From Cytophagales bacterium (lineage in GTDB: Bacteria > Bacteroidota > Bacteroidia > Cytophagales > UBA9547), in the NCBI GenBank assembly GCA_014376535.1, contig JACMRH010000236.1, forward strand, positions 1 through 35,645: a stretch of 35,645 nucleotides of DNA. The letters run 5' to 3'. Shown here piece after piece: positions 7,445 to 16,105 of this stretch. Under the pieces are notes generated by a model. The model worked only from the letters and a program-made list of their open reading frames with translations, made no database searches and was not told the origin of the DNA. Made by a program: the position numbers and the translations under genes. Numbering within the stretch: the stretch's first letter is position 1; the number at the start of each line of letters is the position of its first letter.

Positions 7445-8353
7445 TTATCTTCTTTTAATTGTTTTTTTACCAGTAACAACCCTGTTAAGATTTCCTTTGC
7501 TAGATTGATCACTAAAGGCTTCGATCATATATTCCAGGCGGAAATTAAAAGTAAAATACCCGTCCTTTCTGGTTGGATTGCCTCTTACCTTTTCGGAATA
7601 ATAATTACCATCGCTGGTTTTATCTGATAATTGTGCAGCAGTAGAAGTTGGACCTCCTACGAATGAGTTTGGGTTTTTATAATTTTTACCGCTAACATCA
7701 TCAAGATAGTCTGTAAATGTTTTTCTGTACGTAAACTCCAAACTAATATTCATGTCATGTCTAAGCCTTGTTCTAAGTCCTACACCAAAAGGTATTACAG
7801 GAGTGAACCTTGAATAATTTTTTCCTTCAGTTTGATATTGGTGAAGATTGTACCATTTGCCATCAAGCTGTCCCATTGGATTAAAATAGGCTAGTCCTAT
7901 ACCTGCATGAACATAAGGTTCAATTGTTCTCCTTTGTTCAAATTTATGCTGAAAAGGAAAAATGTCATACATAGCTGATGCAGCCAGTTCAAAAATATCA
8001 GTTCTGAAACCTAAATTTCTTTCTGCTTTGTATATTTTGTCTGAATTAGCAAGCCTTGTCCAGAAAGCATCTATTTTAAAACAAAAACGGGAATTATATC
8101 TGTAATAAGCACCCAGGGCAAGTGAATGTCTGAATTCATAACAATCCCAGCCTTCGCAGATATCGCCATAGTAAGTAGACATGCCTAAACCTCCTGTAAC
8201 TTTTATAAAGTTAAGTGCATTAAGCTTTTTAGATTTTAATGTTTGCGTTCCACTTGAATGTTTTGCACCGTCATGTTGAGCAAATGATGTAACTGAAAAC
8301 GTCAACAATCCAGCTATTAAAAGTAATGATGATTTTCTATATAATTTTTCCAT
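7445..8353 (-). CDS. Outer-membrane beta-barrel protein, DUF6089-like
   Basis: The 302-aa protein has a signal peptide (MEKLYRKSSLLLIAGLLTFSVTSFAQ) followed by about 40 polar residues. A barrel made of alternating amphipathic strands follows. Family-like segments include FIKVTGGLGMSTYYGD, ERNLGFRTDIFEL, IEPYVHAGIGLAYFNPMGQ, PVIPFGVGLRTRL and EFTYRKTFTDYLDDVSG, which I associate with DUF6089/PorT-type barrels. The frame can be extended to 8410, but the ATG at 8353 opens the signal peptide. CEGWDCYEF carries a cysteine pair in an early loop, which is uncommon in such barrels. It lies downstream of riboflavin synthase on the same strand with a 61-bp gap. Function unknown. Confidence 0.75.
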   Translation of the reverse strand: MEKLYRKSSLLLIAGLLTFSVTSFAQHDGAKHSSGTQTLKSKKLNALNFIKVTGGLGMSTYYGDICEGWDCYEFRHSLALGAYYRYNSRFCFKIDAFWTRLANSDKIYKAERNLGFRTDIFELAASAMYDIFPFQHKFEQRRTIEPYVHAGIGLAYFNPMGQLDGKWYNLHQYQTEGKNYSRFTPVIPFGVGLRTRLRHDMNISLEFTYRKTFTDYLDDVSGKNYKNPNSFVGGPTSTAAQLSDKTSDGNYYSEKVRGNPTRKDGYFTFNFRLEYMIEAFSDQSSKGNLNRVVTGKKTIKRR

Positions 8354-8414
8354 TAAGGTAAATTGGTAATATGGAACATTCAAAAATGATGAATAAAGCT
8401 TTAAACTCAAAATA

Positions 8415-9008
8415 TTATGTGATGTTTTGGTTCATTTTAAATAAATATTTTCCAATTATGTCAAATTCTATGTTTACTAGCATGTTAATTTGCAATTTTT
8501 TAAGATTCGTATTCTCTAAGGTGTAGGGAATAATTGCGACCGAAAAATAATCCTGTCCGGATTCTACAACTGTCAGACTTATTCCATTTATACAAACAGA
8601 TCCCTTCTCAACTGTTATAAAATTCGGCGCGGCAGAATGTCTAAAAAAGTATGCCAAATATCCCTGATTGTTTATGATTTTTTCACAAACAGCTGTTGTA
8701 TCTACATGGCCCTGCACTATATGTCCATCAAAACGGCCATCTGCTTTCAGGCATCTTTCCAGGTTTATTTCATTTCCAATTTCCAAAAGTCCAAGGTTCG
8801 ACCTTTGTAACGTCTCAGGGACTGCTGTAACCAAATAAGAATTCTTCAAAATTTCAGTAACAGTAAGACAAACCCCATTGTGGGAAACACTTTGACCTGG
8901 AATTAATTCATTTACAAATGTTGATTGTACTTCAAATTCAACATTGCCGCTTTGATTAATTGCTTTACCCTTGATAATTCCCAATGATTCTATTATTCCG
9001 GTGAACAT
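8415..9008 (-). CDS. ribE: Riboflavin synthase, alpha chain
   Basis: This enzyme makes riboflavin and a pyrimidine by-product by dismutating two molecules of 6,7-dimethyl-8-ribityllumazine. The 197-aa protein is two tandem lumazine-binding barrels. The first begins with the invariant MFTGIIE and includes NGVCLTV (44-50) and LQRSNLG. The second includes GHIVQGHVDTT (96-106), INGISLTV (140-147) and the matching LENTNL. The ATG at 9008 is chosen over an upstream alternative because the family N-terminus begins exactly at MFTGI. It is divergent from pcm, with 53 bp between the starts. No other riboflavin genes are in the window. Confidence 0.95.
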   Translation of the reverse strand: MFTGIIESLGIIKGKAINQSGNVEFEVQSTFVNELIPGQSVSHNGVCLTVTEILKNSYLVTAVPETLQRSNLGLLEIGNEINLERCLKADGRFDGHIVQGHVDTTAVCEKIINNQGYLAYFFRHSAAPNFITVEKGSVCINGISLTVVESGQDYFSVAIIPYTLENTNLKKLQINMLVNIEFDIIGKYLFKMNQNIT

Positions 9009-9061
9009 AAAGTATTCCTTTAAAGACAAAGGTTATATTTACGGCGCAGTATTGCAACAAT

Positions 9062-9727
9062 ATGATTATTGATGATTATAAGCACAAAGGGCTTCGTAAA
9101 AAGCTTGTGAAAGAACTTCAGGGAAAGGGGATTTATGACCAGGCTGTTTTGGATTCAATTTTAAACGTGCCCAGACACATATTTTTAGATACTGCCTTTC
9201 TTGAACAGGCATATACGGATAAAGCTTTTCAGATTGGGGAGGGACAAACTATTTCACAACCCTATACCGTGGCATTTCAAACTCAGTTGCTGGAAATTAA
9301 GAAAGGTGAAAAAGTATTAGAAATTGGTACAGGATCAGGATATCAGGCATCAGTTTTATGTTATATGGAAACCAAACTTTATTCTATTGAAAGAATCAAG
9401 TCTTTAAGTAAAAACGCATCACTTATATTTCAGAAACTCGGTTACAAACCAGAACTAATGGTTGGAGATGGGTCTTTAGGTTGGAAAGTACATTCACCTT
9501 TTCAAAAGATAATTGTGACCGCCGGTGCACCTCTTGCTCCTGAACCATTATTAGAACAACTTGACCTTGGTGGAATTTTAGTAATCCCAATAGGAGATCA
9601 AAAAGTACAAACTATGGTAAGATACAAAAAGGATTTAACAGGAAAAATTACCAAGGAGGAGCATGGAATATTCAAATTTGTACCCCTTTTGGGCGAAAAA
9701 GCCTGGAAAACAACTCAAAAGATATGA
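9062..9727 (+). CDS. pcm: Protein-L-isoaspartate O-methyltransferase
   Basis: This cytosolic SAM-dependent enzyme methylates L-isoaspartyl residues in aged proteins to start their repair. The 221-aa sequence has family length. The substrate-site motif GQTISQPYTVA spans residues 61-71, SAM motif I is VLEIGTGSGYQASVL (85-99), and later segments are IIVTAGAPLAPEPLLEQL and GGILVIPIGDQ. It opens a tight plus-strand group: the thioesterase ATG overlaps its stop by 4 bp, and the aminotransferase and heptose kinase follow with gaps of 18 bp each, suggesting one transcript. A near-consensus -7 element (TATATTTA) lies in the 53 bp before the start. Confidence 0.95.
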   Translation: MIIDDYKHKGLRKKLVKELQGKGIYDQAVLDSILNVPRHIFLDTAFLEQAYTDKAFQIGEGQTISQPYTVAFQTQLLEIKKGEKVLEIGTGSGYQASVLCYMETKLYSIERIKSLSKNASLIFQKLGYKPELMVGDGSLGWKVHSPFQKIIVTAGAPLAPEPLLEQLDLGGILVIPIGDQKVQTMVRYKKDLTGKITKEEHGIFKFVPLLGEKAWKTTQKI

Positions 9728-10239
9728 CGGAAAAATTGTGTTCTGAATCATATGCTGAAATGACTGAGTTGGTATTACCAAACGATACCAATATGCTTTT
9801 CAACCTGATGGGTGGAAAACTAATGCAGTGGATGGATATTGTGGCTGCAATTTCAGCTCAAAGGCATTCTAACCGGTTAGTAGTAACAGCTTCGGTTGAC
9901 AATGTTTCTTTTAAAGAGCCTATCAAACTTGGCTATGTTGTTACCTTAAAAGCACAAGTAACACGATCTTTTCGCAGTTCAATGGAAGTTCATATCCAGG
10001 TTTGGGCTGAAGATGTTCCAAATCAGAGAAGGTTTAAGAGTAATGAAGCATATTTAACATTTGTTGCTTTAGACAATGAGGGAAAACCGGTTTCTGTACC
10101 AGTTGCAGTGCCGAATAATGATATTGAAAAACACTTATTTACAACTGCATTGAACCGCCGGGAACTAAGGTTAGTACTTGCTGGAAAAATGAAACCCTCT
10201 GATGCTGAAGGTTTAAGATCGATGTTCACTGAAAAATAA
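9724..10239 (+). CDS. Acyl-CoA thioesterase, hotdog fold
   Basis: A single hotdog domain with long N- and C-terminal extensions (171 aa). The core contains NLMGGKLMQWMDIVAAISAQRHS (about 27-49), with Asp38 at the position of the catalytic acid in BFIT/YciA-like thioesterases. The second strand block ASVDNVSFKEPIKLGYVV and the edge strand VHIQVWAEDV follow. Such enzymes hydrolyse acyl-CoA to free acid and CoA in the cytosol. Chain-length preference cannot be read from the sequence. Translation is probably coupled to pcm through the 4-bp ATGA-type overlap. Confidence 0.88.
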   Translation: MTEKLCSESYAEMTELVLPNDTNMLFNLMGGKLMQWMDIVAAISAQRHSNRLVVTASVDNVSFKEPIKLGYVVTLKAQVTRSFRSSMEVHIQVWAEDVPNQRRFKSNEAYLTFVALDNEGKPVSVPVAVPNNDIEKHLFTTALNRRELRLVLAGKMKPSDAEGLRSMFTEK

Positions 10240-10257
10240 TTTCTATTAGATTTAAAT

Positions 10258-11328
10258 ATGGATAAGCTTTTTAAAGCCAATTTTTACCCAGGCCCTTCAA
10301 GATTATATGACGAAGTAGCAGACTATGCTTCGGATGCATTTAAAAAAGGTATTTTGAGCATAAACCACAGAAGTCCGGTTTTTGAAGACCTTTTTAGATT
10401 AACTAAGGAACGTTTATTTACATATCTGAATGTACCTAAAGATTATCATTTGGTGTTTACTTCTTCTGCGACGGAGTGTTGGGAAATAATTAGTCAGTCT
10501 TTGGTCGAAGACAGCAGTTTTCATTTATATAATGGAAATTTTGGAAAAAAATGGTTCGAATATGCAGGGAAGATTAACCAAAACACTGAATCTGCTTATT
10601 TTTCGCCTAATACTTTAATAAGACCAGAGGATTTGAATGTCCCATTGGATAGCGAATGGATTTGCGTAACGCAGAATGAAACTTCAAATGGAACTCAGGT
10701 TCACAATGAGACAATTGCCGCTATCAGAAAGGCATTTCCGGATCAATTTATTGCTGTTGATGCCACAAGTTCTATGGCTGGAGTTGATCTTAATTTTACT
10801 GATGCAGATTTGTGGTTTGCTTCTGTTCAGAAATGTTTTGGTTTACCAGCAGGTTTGGGAATTATGATATTTTCTGATGCCGTTGTAAAAAAGAGCCAAT
10901 CTGTTAGTGAATCAAATCATTATAACAGTTTTGCTAATTTTATTTACAACGAGAAGAAAAACCAGACACATATTACCCCGAATGTTATGGGTATTTATTT
11001 GCTGTTTAGGCTTTTTGACAAACTTGAGAGTATCAAAGAAGTAGACAAGAAGATAACAGAAAGAGCAAAACATTTATACAGCTATTTCCAGGGATATTCA
11101 GAATTTCAACCTATTACGCAGAACCATCACTGTTATTCTTCAACTGTTTTGGCTTTTGAAGGTGAACCGGGGTTTATAAATGATTTAAAAAAAGCGGCAT
11201 CTCAACATGGTATAATTTTGGGTAATGGATATGGTGATTGGAAAAACACATCATTCAGAATTGCCAACTTCCCGGCAATACCGGATAGCGAAGTAGAGCA
11301 GCTTATTGCTTTTTTTGATCAATATTAA
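10258..11328 (+). CDS. Class V aminotransferase, phosphoserine-aminotransferase-like
   Basis: PLP-dependent fold-type I enzyme of 356 aa. Visible features are the N-terminal FYPGPSRLYDEV, the ILSINHRSPVFEDLF segment that contacts phosphate in SerC-like enzymes, FTSSATECWE, D168 in the VDATSSMAG motif (PLP ring nitrogen) and K192 in SVQKCFGLPAGLG (Schiff base). The small C-terminal domain includes the H-G-I-I-L-G-N-G-Y-G-D-W-K turn. The family contains phosphoserine, alanine-glyoxylate and serine-pyruvate aminotransferases. The NHRS segment favours a SerC-like role, but serA and serB are not nearby, so no gene symbol is given. Probably third gene of the pcm transcript. Confidence 0.85.
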   Translation: MDKLFKANFYPGPSRLYDEVADYASDAFKKGILSINHRSPVFEDLFRLTKERLFTYLNVPKDYHLVFTSSATECWEIISQSLVEDSSFHLYNGNFGKKWFEYAGKINQNTESAYFSPNTLIRPEDLNVPLDSEWICVTQNETSNGTQVHNETIAAIRKAFPDQFIAVDATSSMAGVDLNFTDADLWFASVQKCFGLPAGLGIMIFSDAVVKKSQSVSESNHYNSFANFIYNEKKNQTHITPNVMGIYLLFRLFDKLESIKEVDKKITERAKHLYSYFQGYSEFQPITQNHHCYSSTVLAFEGEPGFINDLKKAASQHGIILGNGYGDWKNTSFRIANFPAIPDSEVEQLIAFFDQY

Positions 11329-11346
11329 TCAGATAAGTTTGTGAAT

Positions 11347-12327
11347 ATGAACGTTGAGGAGGTTTTTTCCGAATTTGATAAGCTTAAAGTTTTGATAATT
11401 GGCGATGTGATGCTTGACTCGTATCTGTGGGGCAAAGTAGAAAGAATTTCTCCTGAAGCACCTGTACCAATTGTCAACGTTCAGAAACGCGAAGTGAGGT
11501 TAGGTGGAGCCGGGAATGTGGCATTAAACATATTGTCTCTTGGGGCAAAACCGGTTTTATGTTCTGTAATTGGCCAGGATTTAGATGGCGATACTTTCCT
11601 TAATTTATTGGATAAACATGGAATGGAAAAATCCGGAATTATTCAAACTCAGGACAGGCCCACCACAATAAAACATAGGATAATAGCTGGCTCACAACAA
11701 ATGCTAAGAGTTGATTCTGAAACAGATAAAGAAATTAAAGAAGTTGTAACCAACAAATTACTAGAAAAAATAACCTTATTGCTTGAAGATTGCCAGGTAG
11801 TAATCTTTGAAGATTATGACAAAGGGGTAATCACTCCTGGTTTGATCAAACATGTTGTTAAAATGACCTCTGAAAAGGGAATACCGACAGTGGTGGATCC
11901 AAAAAAACGAAATTTTCTGGCGTATGAAGGTGTAACCTTGTTCAAACCAAACTTAAAAGAACTAAAAGAAGGCCTTAAAATAGACTTTGATAAGGCAGAT
12001 AAAAATGAAGTTCAACACGCATCATCATTGCTTCGGGAAAAACTAAACATTAAGTCCACTTTAATTACACTATCTGAACATGGCATATTCGTTTCAGATG
12101 GTGAAAACAATCATTTTATTCCTGCCCATTTAAGAAGCATATCTGATGTATCTGGAGCAGGTGACACTGTTGTAAGTGTTGCTGCTTTAGCTTTAGCACT
12201 GAAATTACCTTTAAAACAGGTGGCAGAACTATCTAACCTGGCAGGAGGAATTGTTTGTGAGTATATAGGAGTTGTACCTATACATAAAGCACGTTTGAAA
12301 GAGGAAGCAAAGGAAATTTTTAATTAA
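11347..12327 (+). CDS. D-glycero-beta-D-manno-heptose-7-phosphate kinase, RfaE1 type
   Basis: PfkB/ribokinase-fold sugar kinase of 326 aa corresponding to the N-terminal half of HldE, which phosphorylates heptose-7-phosphate at O-1 for ADP-heptose and LPS inner core. Motifs are GDVMLDSYLWGKVERISPEAPVP in the N-terminus, the sugar-binding RLGGAGNVA (51-59), FEDYDKGV, VDPKKRN and the catalytic G270-A-G-D273. The cytidylyltransferase half of HldE is absent, so a separate RfaE2-type enzyme would be needed. A GTG two codons earlier (11341) could serve; ATG at 11347 is preferred. The stop overlaps the convergent DUF3857-type gene by 8 bp. Probably the last gene of the pcm transcript. Confidence 0.88.
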   Translation: MNVEEVFSEFDKLKVLIIGDVMLDSYLWGKVERISPEAPVPIVNVQKREVRLGGAGNVALNILSLGAKPVLCSVIGQDLDGDTFLNLLDKHGMEKSGIIQTQDRPTTIKHRIIAGSQQMLRVDSETDKEIKEVVTNKLLEKITLLLEDCQVVIFEDYDKGVITPGLIKHVVKMTSEKGIPTVVDPKKRNFLAYEGVTLFKPNLKELKEGLKIDFDKADKNEVQHASSLLREKLNIKSTLITLSEHGIFVSDGENNHFIPAHLRSISDVSGAGDTVVSVAALALALKLPLKQVAELSNLAGGIVCEYIGVVPIHKARLKEEAKEIFN

Positions 12328-14278
12328 TTTTTTTTACCAGAATGGTTATTTTGTTAAAATCTGCAGCATCATTGATTACTTTCCGGAACTCTTCAAATTT
12401 TTCTACCGAAAATGATGTCCTGTTGTAGTACTCCCGGCAATTAACGACCAATTCTCCATTTTCTACTTTATATGAAGATTTGAAGCCAAACATAGGCCCT
12501 TCTGCATCGTCATAAGCATGGTTAATATTTAATTTTTCAAGACCTTCCAGTTTGAAACCAGATGGAATTTTTACTTTAATTATTCTCTCATATGAATGTG
12601 CATAAGGCATATCAATGGGGTTTTGCCTCTTTTTTTCCTGGTATATCTGCTCCTGGGGACCAATCAATTCTCCTATTTTAAGCAAGACTTTATCTCCGGC
12701 TCTTTCCAGATAAACATCAGTATTTAAAGTAGAAGAGATTATCAAAGGTGCCTTATATTGTGCAAGGTTGGTTATATCATAATTCTCAACTTTTATATTA
12801 GACACCTTTGTTTCTTTAGCGCCATTACTTAACACATTCTCAATCAATTCTTTTTTTTGCTTTTCATCTGAATAAAAATAATACTGTTTCAGGTTCATGG
12901 TTGCATACTCAGTCATTTCCTTTTTTACTTCAATAGAAGTGCCTGAAAGGTCATTGTTAATAGTAACGTTAATAAAATGCTTATCAGTACTTTTCTCAAT
13001 GTCGTTGTAAGCAATTGTTTTGATGCTTGATATACTTTTTTTGGCTTTCCCTTCTGCAACCGGAACAACAAAAACACCCTTTTGTCCTAATAGACCAGCT
13101 GGAAGATAGCCTAATCTTAAAAGTTGGTTTCCAGGAGTAATATAATTTTTAGATTCAGGTAGATATAACACTACATCATTCAGGAATGACCATGAATCAA
13201 AATCAGGATCGAACTTTTTGTCATCCTTTTCGCAGGATATAACTATTTCAAAAGGAACTTTAGCTCTATCCAATCCCAACGCAATCAACTGAGTTATACC
13301 AAATAAGGTGGCGTATTTGTTTTTAATAATTCCCGATACCAACTCTTCGTCCTTAACATTCTGTACAATGTTAATGCTGGATTTGAAGTAATTCTCAATG
13401 GCAAACGCCTTTTCTTCAGTTGTCTTCAATCCAATTCCCAGTTTCTTAATGATCTTATCTAGTTCTTTAGCATTTTTATCATAGTTTTTGTAAATCCGGT
13501 CAAAATAGATTTTGCCCATATCGTTCCATTTGTCACTTCTGGCAGCGGCATATTCTGTGTTCTTTTCAAAGTTGTATTCAATCCTGATCCTGTTTGCATT
13601 TTCCAGGGCATATTTTTCTTCTTCAAAAGCCGGAACATTTTTTATTGAATAAGTCAAATACCGCTTATCTTCTATGACTGTATCAGTTGGGTTTACTTTA
13701 GAATTGTAGATTTTAGTCTTAAAAATCAGGTTTTTTGGAGTGATTAAAGAGTATTGATTAACCCTGCTTTGGGTTTGCGTTTGCAGGTAATCTGCCGAAT
13801 ATAAACTTCCACTTAATTTAAGGTAGATGATTGTTTCTACCATTGCACCTTTTCCGACTCCTTCAAGGGCAAGCAGATAATATTGTACTTCCTTCTCTTC
13901 AAGTTTTTTTACATCGTTCATTCCTTGTTCAGAAACAACTTTGCCATTTATTATAACCCTTGAAAAGATGTTTTCCAATGAGCTGCTATAATTTATTGGG
14001 ATATATACTTTGTTTGAAGCTTCAACTGCCCTGTCATCATTTAATACCTGAATGCTATGTGTGACCTGATATTTTTGGAGACCTTCTTCTTTAGTTATCA
14101 CAAATTCAACAAACTTTTTATTCATTAAAGTGATGGAGGATAGTTTTTGTTCTTCAGGACTTAGCTCATATACCAAAGGCTTTTTGTCCCACGAATACGT
14201 TTTAAAATCAAATGGCTGTGCAGTTGAATCCACTTGTGTTGTAAAAACAAAAAATAAAAGAAGCTTATATAATTTCAT
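12320..14278 (-). CDS. Secreted DUF3857/transglutaminase-fold protein, catalytic residues missing
   Basis: The 652-aa protein has a signal peptide (residues 1-20). An N-terminal beta-sandwich follows (about 50-240), with the H-S-I-Q-V-L-N pattern of DUF3857-like domains. The helical segment EEKAFAIENYFKSSI (288-302) leads into KYATLFGITQLIALGLDRAKVPFEIVI (321-347), which aligns in pattern with the transglutaminase core where a Cys normally opens the helix. Here that position is Ala-Thr-Leu, and the later FNH-type His motif reads FLNDVV. A binding rather than enzymatic role is therefore likely. A C-terminal beta domain of about 230 residues follows. It starts 1 bp after the subtilase stop, so the two are cotranscribed. 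I do not know a function; the domain call is moderate. Confidence 0.65.
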   Translation of the reverse strand: MKLYKLLLFFVFTTQVDSTAQPFDFKTYSWDKKPLVYELSPEEQKLSSITLMNKKFVEFVITKEEGLQKYQVTHSIQVLNDDRAVEASNKVYIPINYSSSLENIFSRVIINGKVVSEQGMNDVKKLEEKEVQYYLLALEGVGKGAMVETIIYLKLSGSLYSADYLQTQTQSRVNQYSLITPKNLIFKTKIYNSKVNPTDTVIEDKRYLTYSIKNVPAFEEEKYALENANRIRIEYNFEKNTEYAAARSDKWNDMGKIYFDRIYKNYDKNAKELDKIIKKLGIGLKTTEEKAFAIENYFKSSINIVQNVKDEELVSGIIKNKYATLFGITQLIALGLDRAKVPFEIVISCEKDDKKFDPDFDSWSFLNDVVLYLPESKNYITPGNQLLRLGYLPAGLLGQKGVFVVPVAEGKAKKSISSIKTIAYNDIEKSTDKHFINVTINNDLSGTSIEVKKEMTEYATMNLKQYYFYSDEKQKKELIENVLSNGAKETKVSNIKVENYDITNLAQYKAPLIISSTLNTDVYLERAGDKVLLKIGELIGPQEQIYQEKKRQNPIDMPYAHSYERIIKVKIPSGFKLEGLEKLNINHAYDDAEGPMFGFKSSYKVENGELVVNCREYYNRTSFSVEKFEEFRKVINDAADFNKITILVKKIN

Positions 14279-14279
14279 G

Positions 14280-15902
14280 TTATTGCCTGGTGGTGATTTG
14301 TTCTGCCATTTTCACGGCCTGATATACATTGATTACTTTTCCGGTTTTGGATAGCTTTTTGAAAGGCACCTTTTTGGTGACAATTTTACTTTTTCTACTT
14401 CCGGGAACATTTACTTTTTCACTCCTGAAATTTGTGCCTGATTTCATGATTATATCAATGATTTGAGAACAAGTAAGTTGTGGATAGTAAGACTTTAACA
14501 AAGCTGCAAGCCCGGTCACCATTGGTGCCGCCATGCTTGTTCCACTGTTTGCTTCATATAAATTGCCCGGTTTTAAGGAATAAATTTCGTGTCCCGGAGC
14601 AAAAACATCTACTGTTTTGCGTCCATAATTACTAAAAAAAGCTGGTAGCATAGCGCCTTTTTGCATGGTACTTGCTCCGATGCTCATCCAATTGGATGCC
14701 GCAGTTTTAGAGTGATAATAATATGGTGAAGGAAAGGATGGGTCTTTGTCAGTATTTTGTGCATCATTTCCCGCTGCATGGATTAACAAAACTCCTTTAG
14801 TTTCTGCATATTTTACAGCCTCATCTACAAGTGGTTTTTCAGGTGAAAAACCTTTTCCAAAACTCATATTTATAATTGAAGCGCCATTATCAACCGCATA
14901 CCTTATGGCTAAGGCAATGTCTTTGTCCCTTTCATCTCCATCTGGAACTGCTCTGACTGACATAATTTTAACATTGTCTGCTATACCATCCAGACCTTTG
15001 CCGTTTTTACGGCCTGCACCCACAATTCCGGCAACATGAGTTCCATGACCGGGGTCAGGACCCTGACAATCATTACTTCCATATGGCTTACCATCCATTA
15101 CTTCAGGATTATCTCCTAATAAAGTCCTTGGGTTAAATTCCACATTCAGGTTATAATTCAGTTTGTCATCCACATGGTCCACATATTTTTTGATTTCCTC
15201 TTTTTGCATTCCACTTTCTTTCAGGAAAGTTTGCATTTTGACAGCTTTCTTCAATTTCTCATCTTCAGTTACAATCCCATTCAGGTCTTCTAAGGTTACA
15301 GAATCCTTTTTAAGATACGCTTTTACCAAACTATCTGATGTTGTGAAGTTGTTATAAAAAGTTTTGACAGAATTTTCTTCAGATTTGGCTTCTGAAAGCT
15401 TCTTTATAAATTCCTTTTTTGCTTTTTGATACAGTTCATAATCATACTTTTCAGTTGATTTAACATCCTCAGCTTTCATATTCTCATATCTGGAAGCAAA
15501 TTTTTTGTAAATCCTTGTCATTTCAAGTGTTTCCCGATCTATACATTGATCTTTGGTATTACTCAGGAAACTCCATCCGTTAATATCATCTATGTAACCG
15601 TTTTTGTCATCGTCAACTCCATTTCCGGCTATTTCTTTCGAATTAACCCAAATGTTGTCTTTTATATCTTCATGGTCTGTATCAACACCTGAATCGATAA
15701 TTCCAACTATCACAGTATTAGACTTTTTCCCTTTTAATAATTCATTGTAAGCTTTTTCCGTACTCATTCCAGGTATAGAATCGGTTACCAAGTCTTTGTT
15801 GTGCCAATTTAAAAGGCGCTGTTCGGCTTCATCCAATGCTTTTTGAGCAACCAAACCAGTGGAAATAATAAATGAGAATAGAAAAAGAATTCTAAAAACC
15901 AT
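14280..15902 (-). CDS. Secreted subtilisin-like serine protease (S8) with a large insertion
   Basis: Exported serine endopeptidase of 540 aa. Residues 1-19 are a signal peptide. The triad is Asp70 (GIIDSGVDTDHED), His286 (GHGTHVAG) and Ser455 (SGTSMAAP), with oxyanion Asn379 in HAAGND. Asp and His are 216 residues apart, against roughly 30-40 in subtilisin. A Lys/Glu-rich, largely helical insertion between about 115 and 265 accounts for this. No propeptide domain and no type IX secretion C-terminal domain is visible; the protein ends soon after the catalytic domain, so a periplasmic location is likely. An exact -7 box lies 19 nt before the ATG. It heads a two-gene unit with the transglutaminase-fold gene. 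Confidence 0.93.
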   Translation of the reverse strand: MVFRILFLFSFIISTGLVAQKALDEAEQRLLNWHNKDLVTDSIPGMSTEKAYNELLKGKKSNTVIVGIIDSGVDTDHEDIKDNIWVNSKEIAGNGVDDDKNGYIDDINGWSFLSNTKDQCIDRETLEMTRIYKKFASRYENMKAEDVKSTEKYDYELYQKAKKEFIKKLSEAKSEENSVKTFYNNFTTSDSLVKAYLKKDSVTLEDLNGIVTEDEKLKKAVKMQTFLKESGMQKEEIKKYVDHVDDKLNYNLNVEFNPRTLLGDNPEVMDGKPYGSNDCQGPDPGHGTHVAGIVGAGRKNGKGLDGIADNVKIMSVRAVPDGDERDKDIALAIRYAVDNGASIINMSFGKGFSPEKPLVDEAVKYAETKGVLLIHAAGNDAQNTDKDPSFPSPYYYHSKTAASNWMSIGASTMQKGAMLPAFFSNYGRKTVDVFAPGHEIYSLKPGNLYEANSGTSMAAPMVTGLAALLKSYYPQLTCSQIIDIIMKSGTNFRSEKVNVPGSRKSKIVTKKVPFKKLSKTGKVINVYQAVKMAEQITTRQ

Positions 15903-15921
15903 GGCAATAAAACTTGAGTAA

Positions 15922-15929
15922 CAAAGTTA
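15922..15929 (-). promoter_or_regulatory. -7 box for the subtilase operon
   Basis: Minus-strand TAACTTTG, an exact TAnnTTTG match, 19 nt before the subtilase ATG. No clear -33 TTG. Confidence 0.6.
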
Positions 15930-16105
15930 TGTTTTGGAATGAATTTATAGTGAAAGTAGGGGGTTATTTTAATTAACATACATAAACCATTATAGTTAAA
16001 TAAATTTCGCTGGATCAACTATTAAGATTAAGGGAATATTATTTAGATTGTAACGATTTTCCTCCTGAATATCGTATACATTTTTATAAGTAAAATACCA
16101 AAATC

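Noticed and set aside
14746-15039. 97-codon plus-strand ORF inside the subtilase
   Set aside because: Antisense of the conserved catalytic region; Ser/Pro-rich shadow composition.
16004-16093. 29-codon open stretch before the acyl-CoA ligase with a protein-like translation (LDQLLRLREYYLDCNDF)
   Set aside because: No ATG, GTG or TTG at its beginning and too short to separate from chance.
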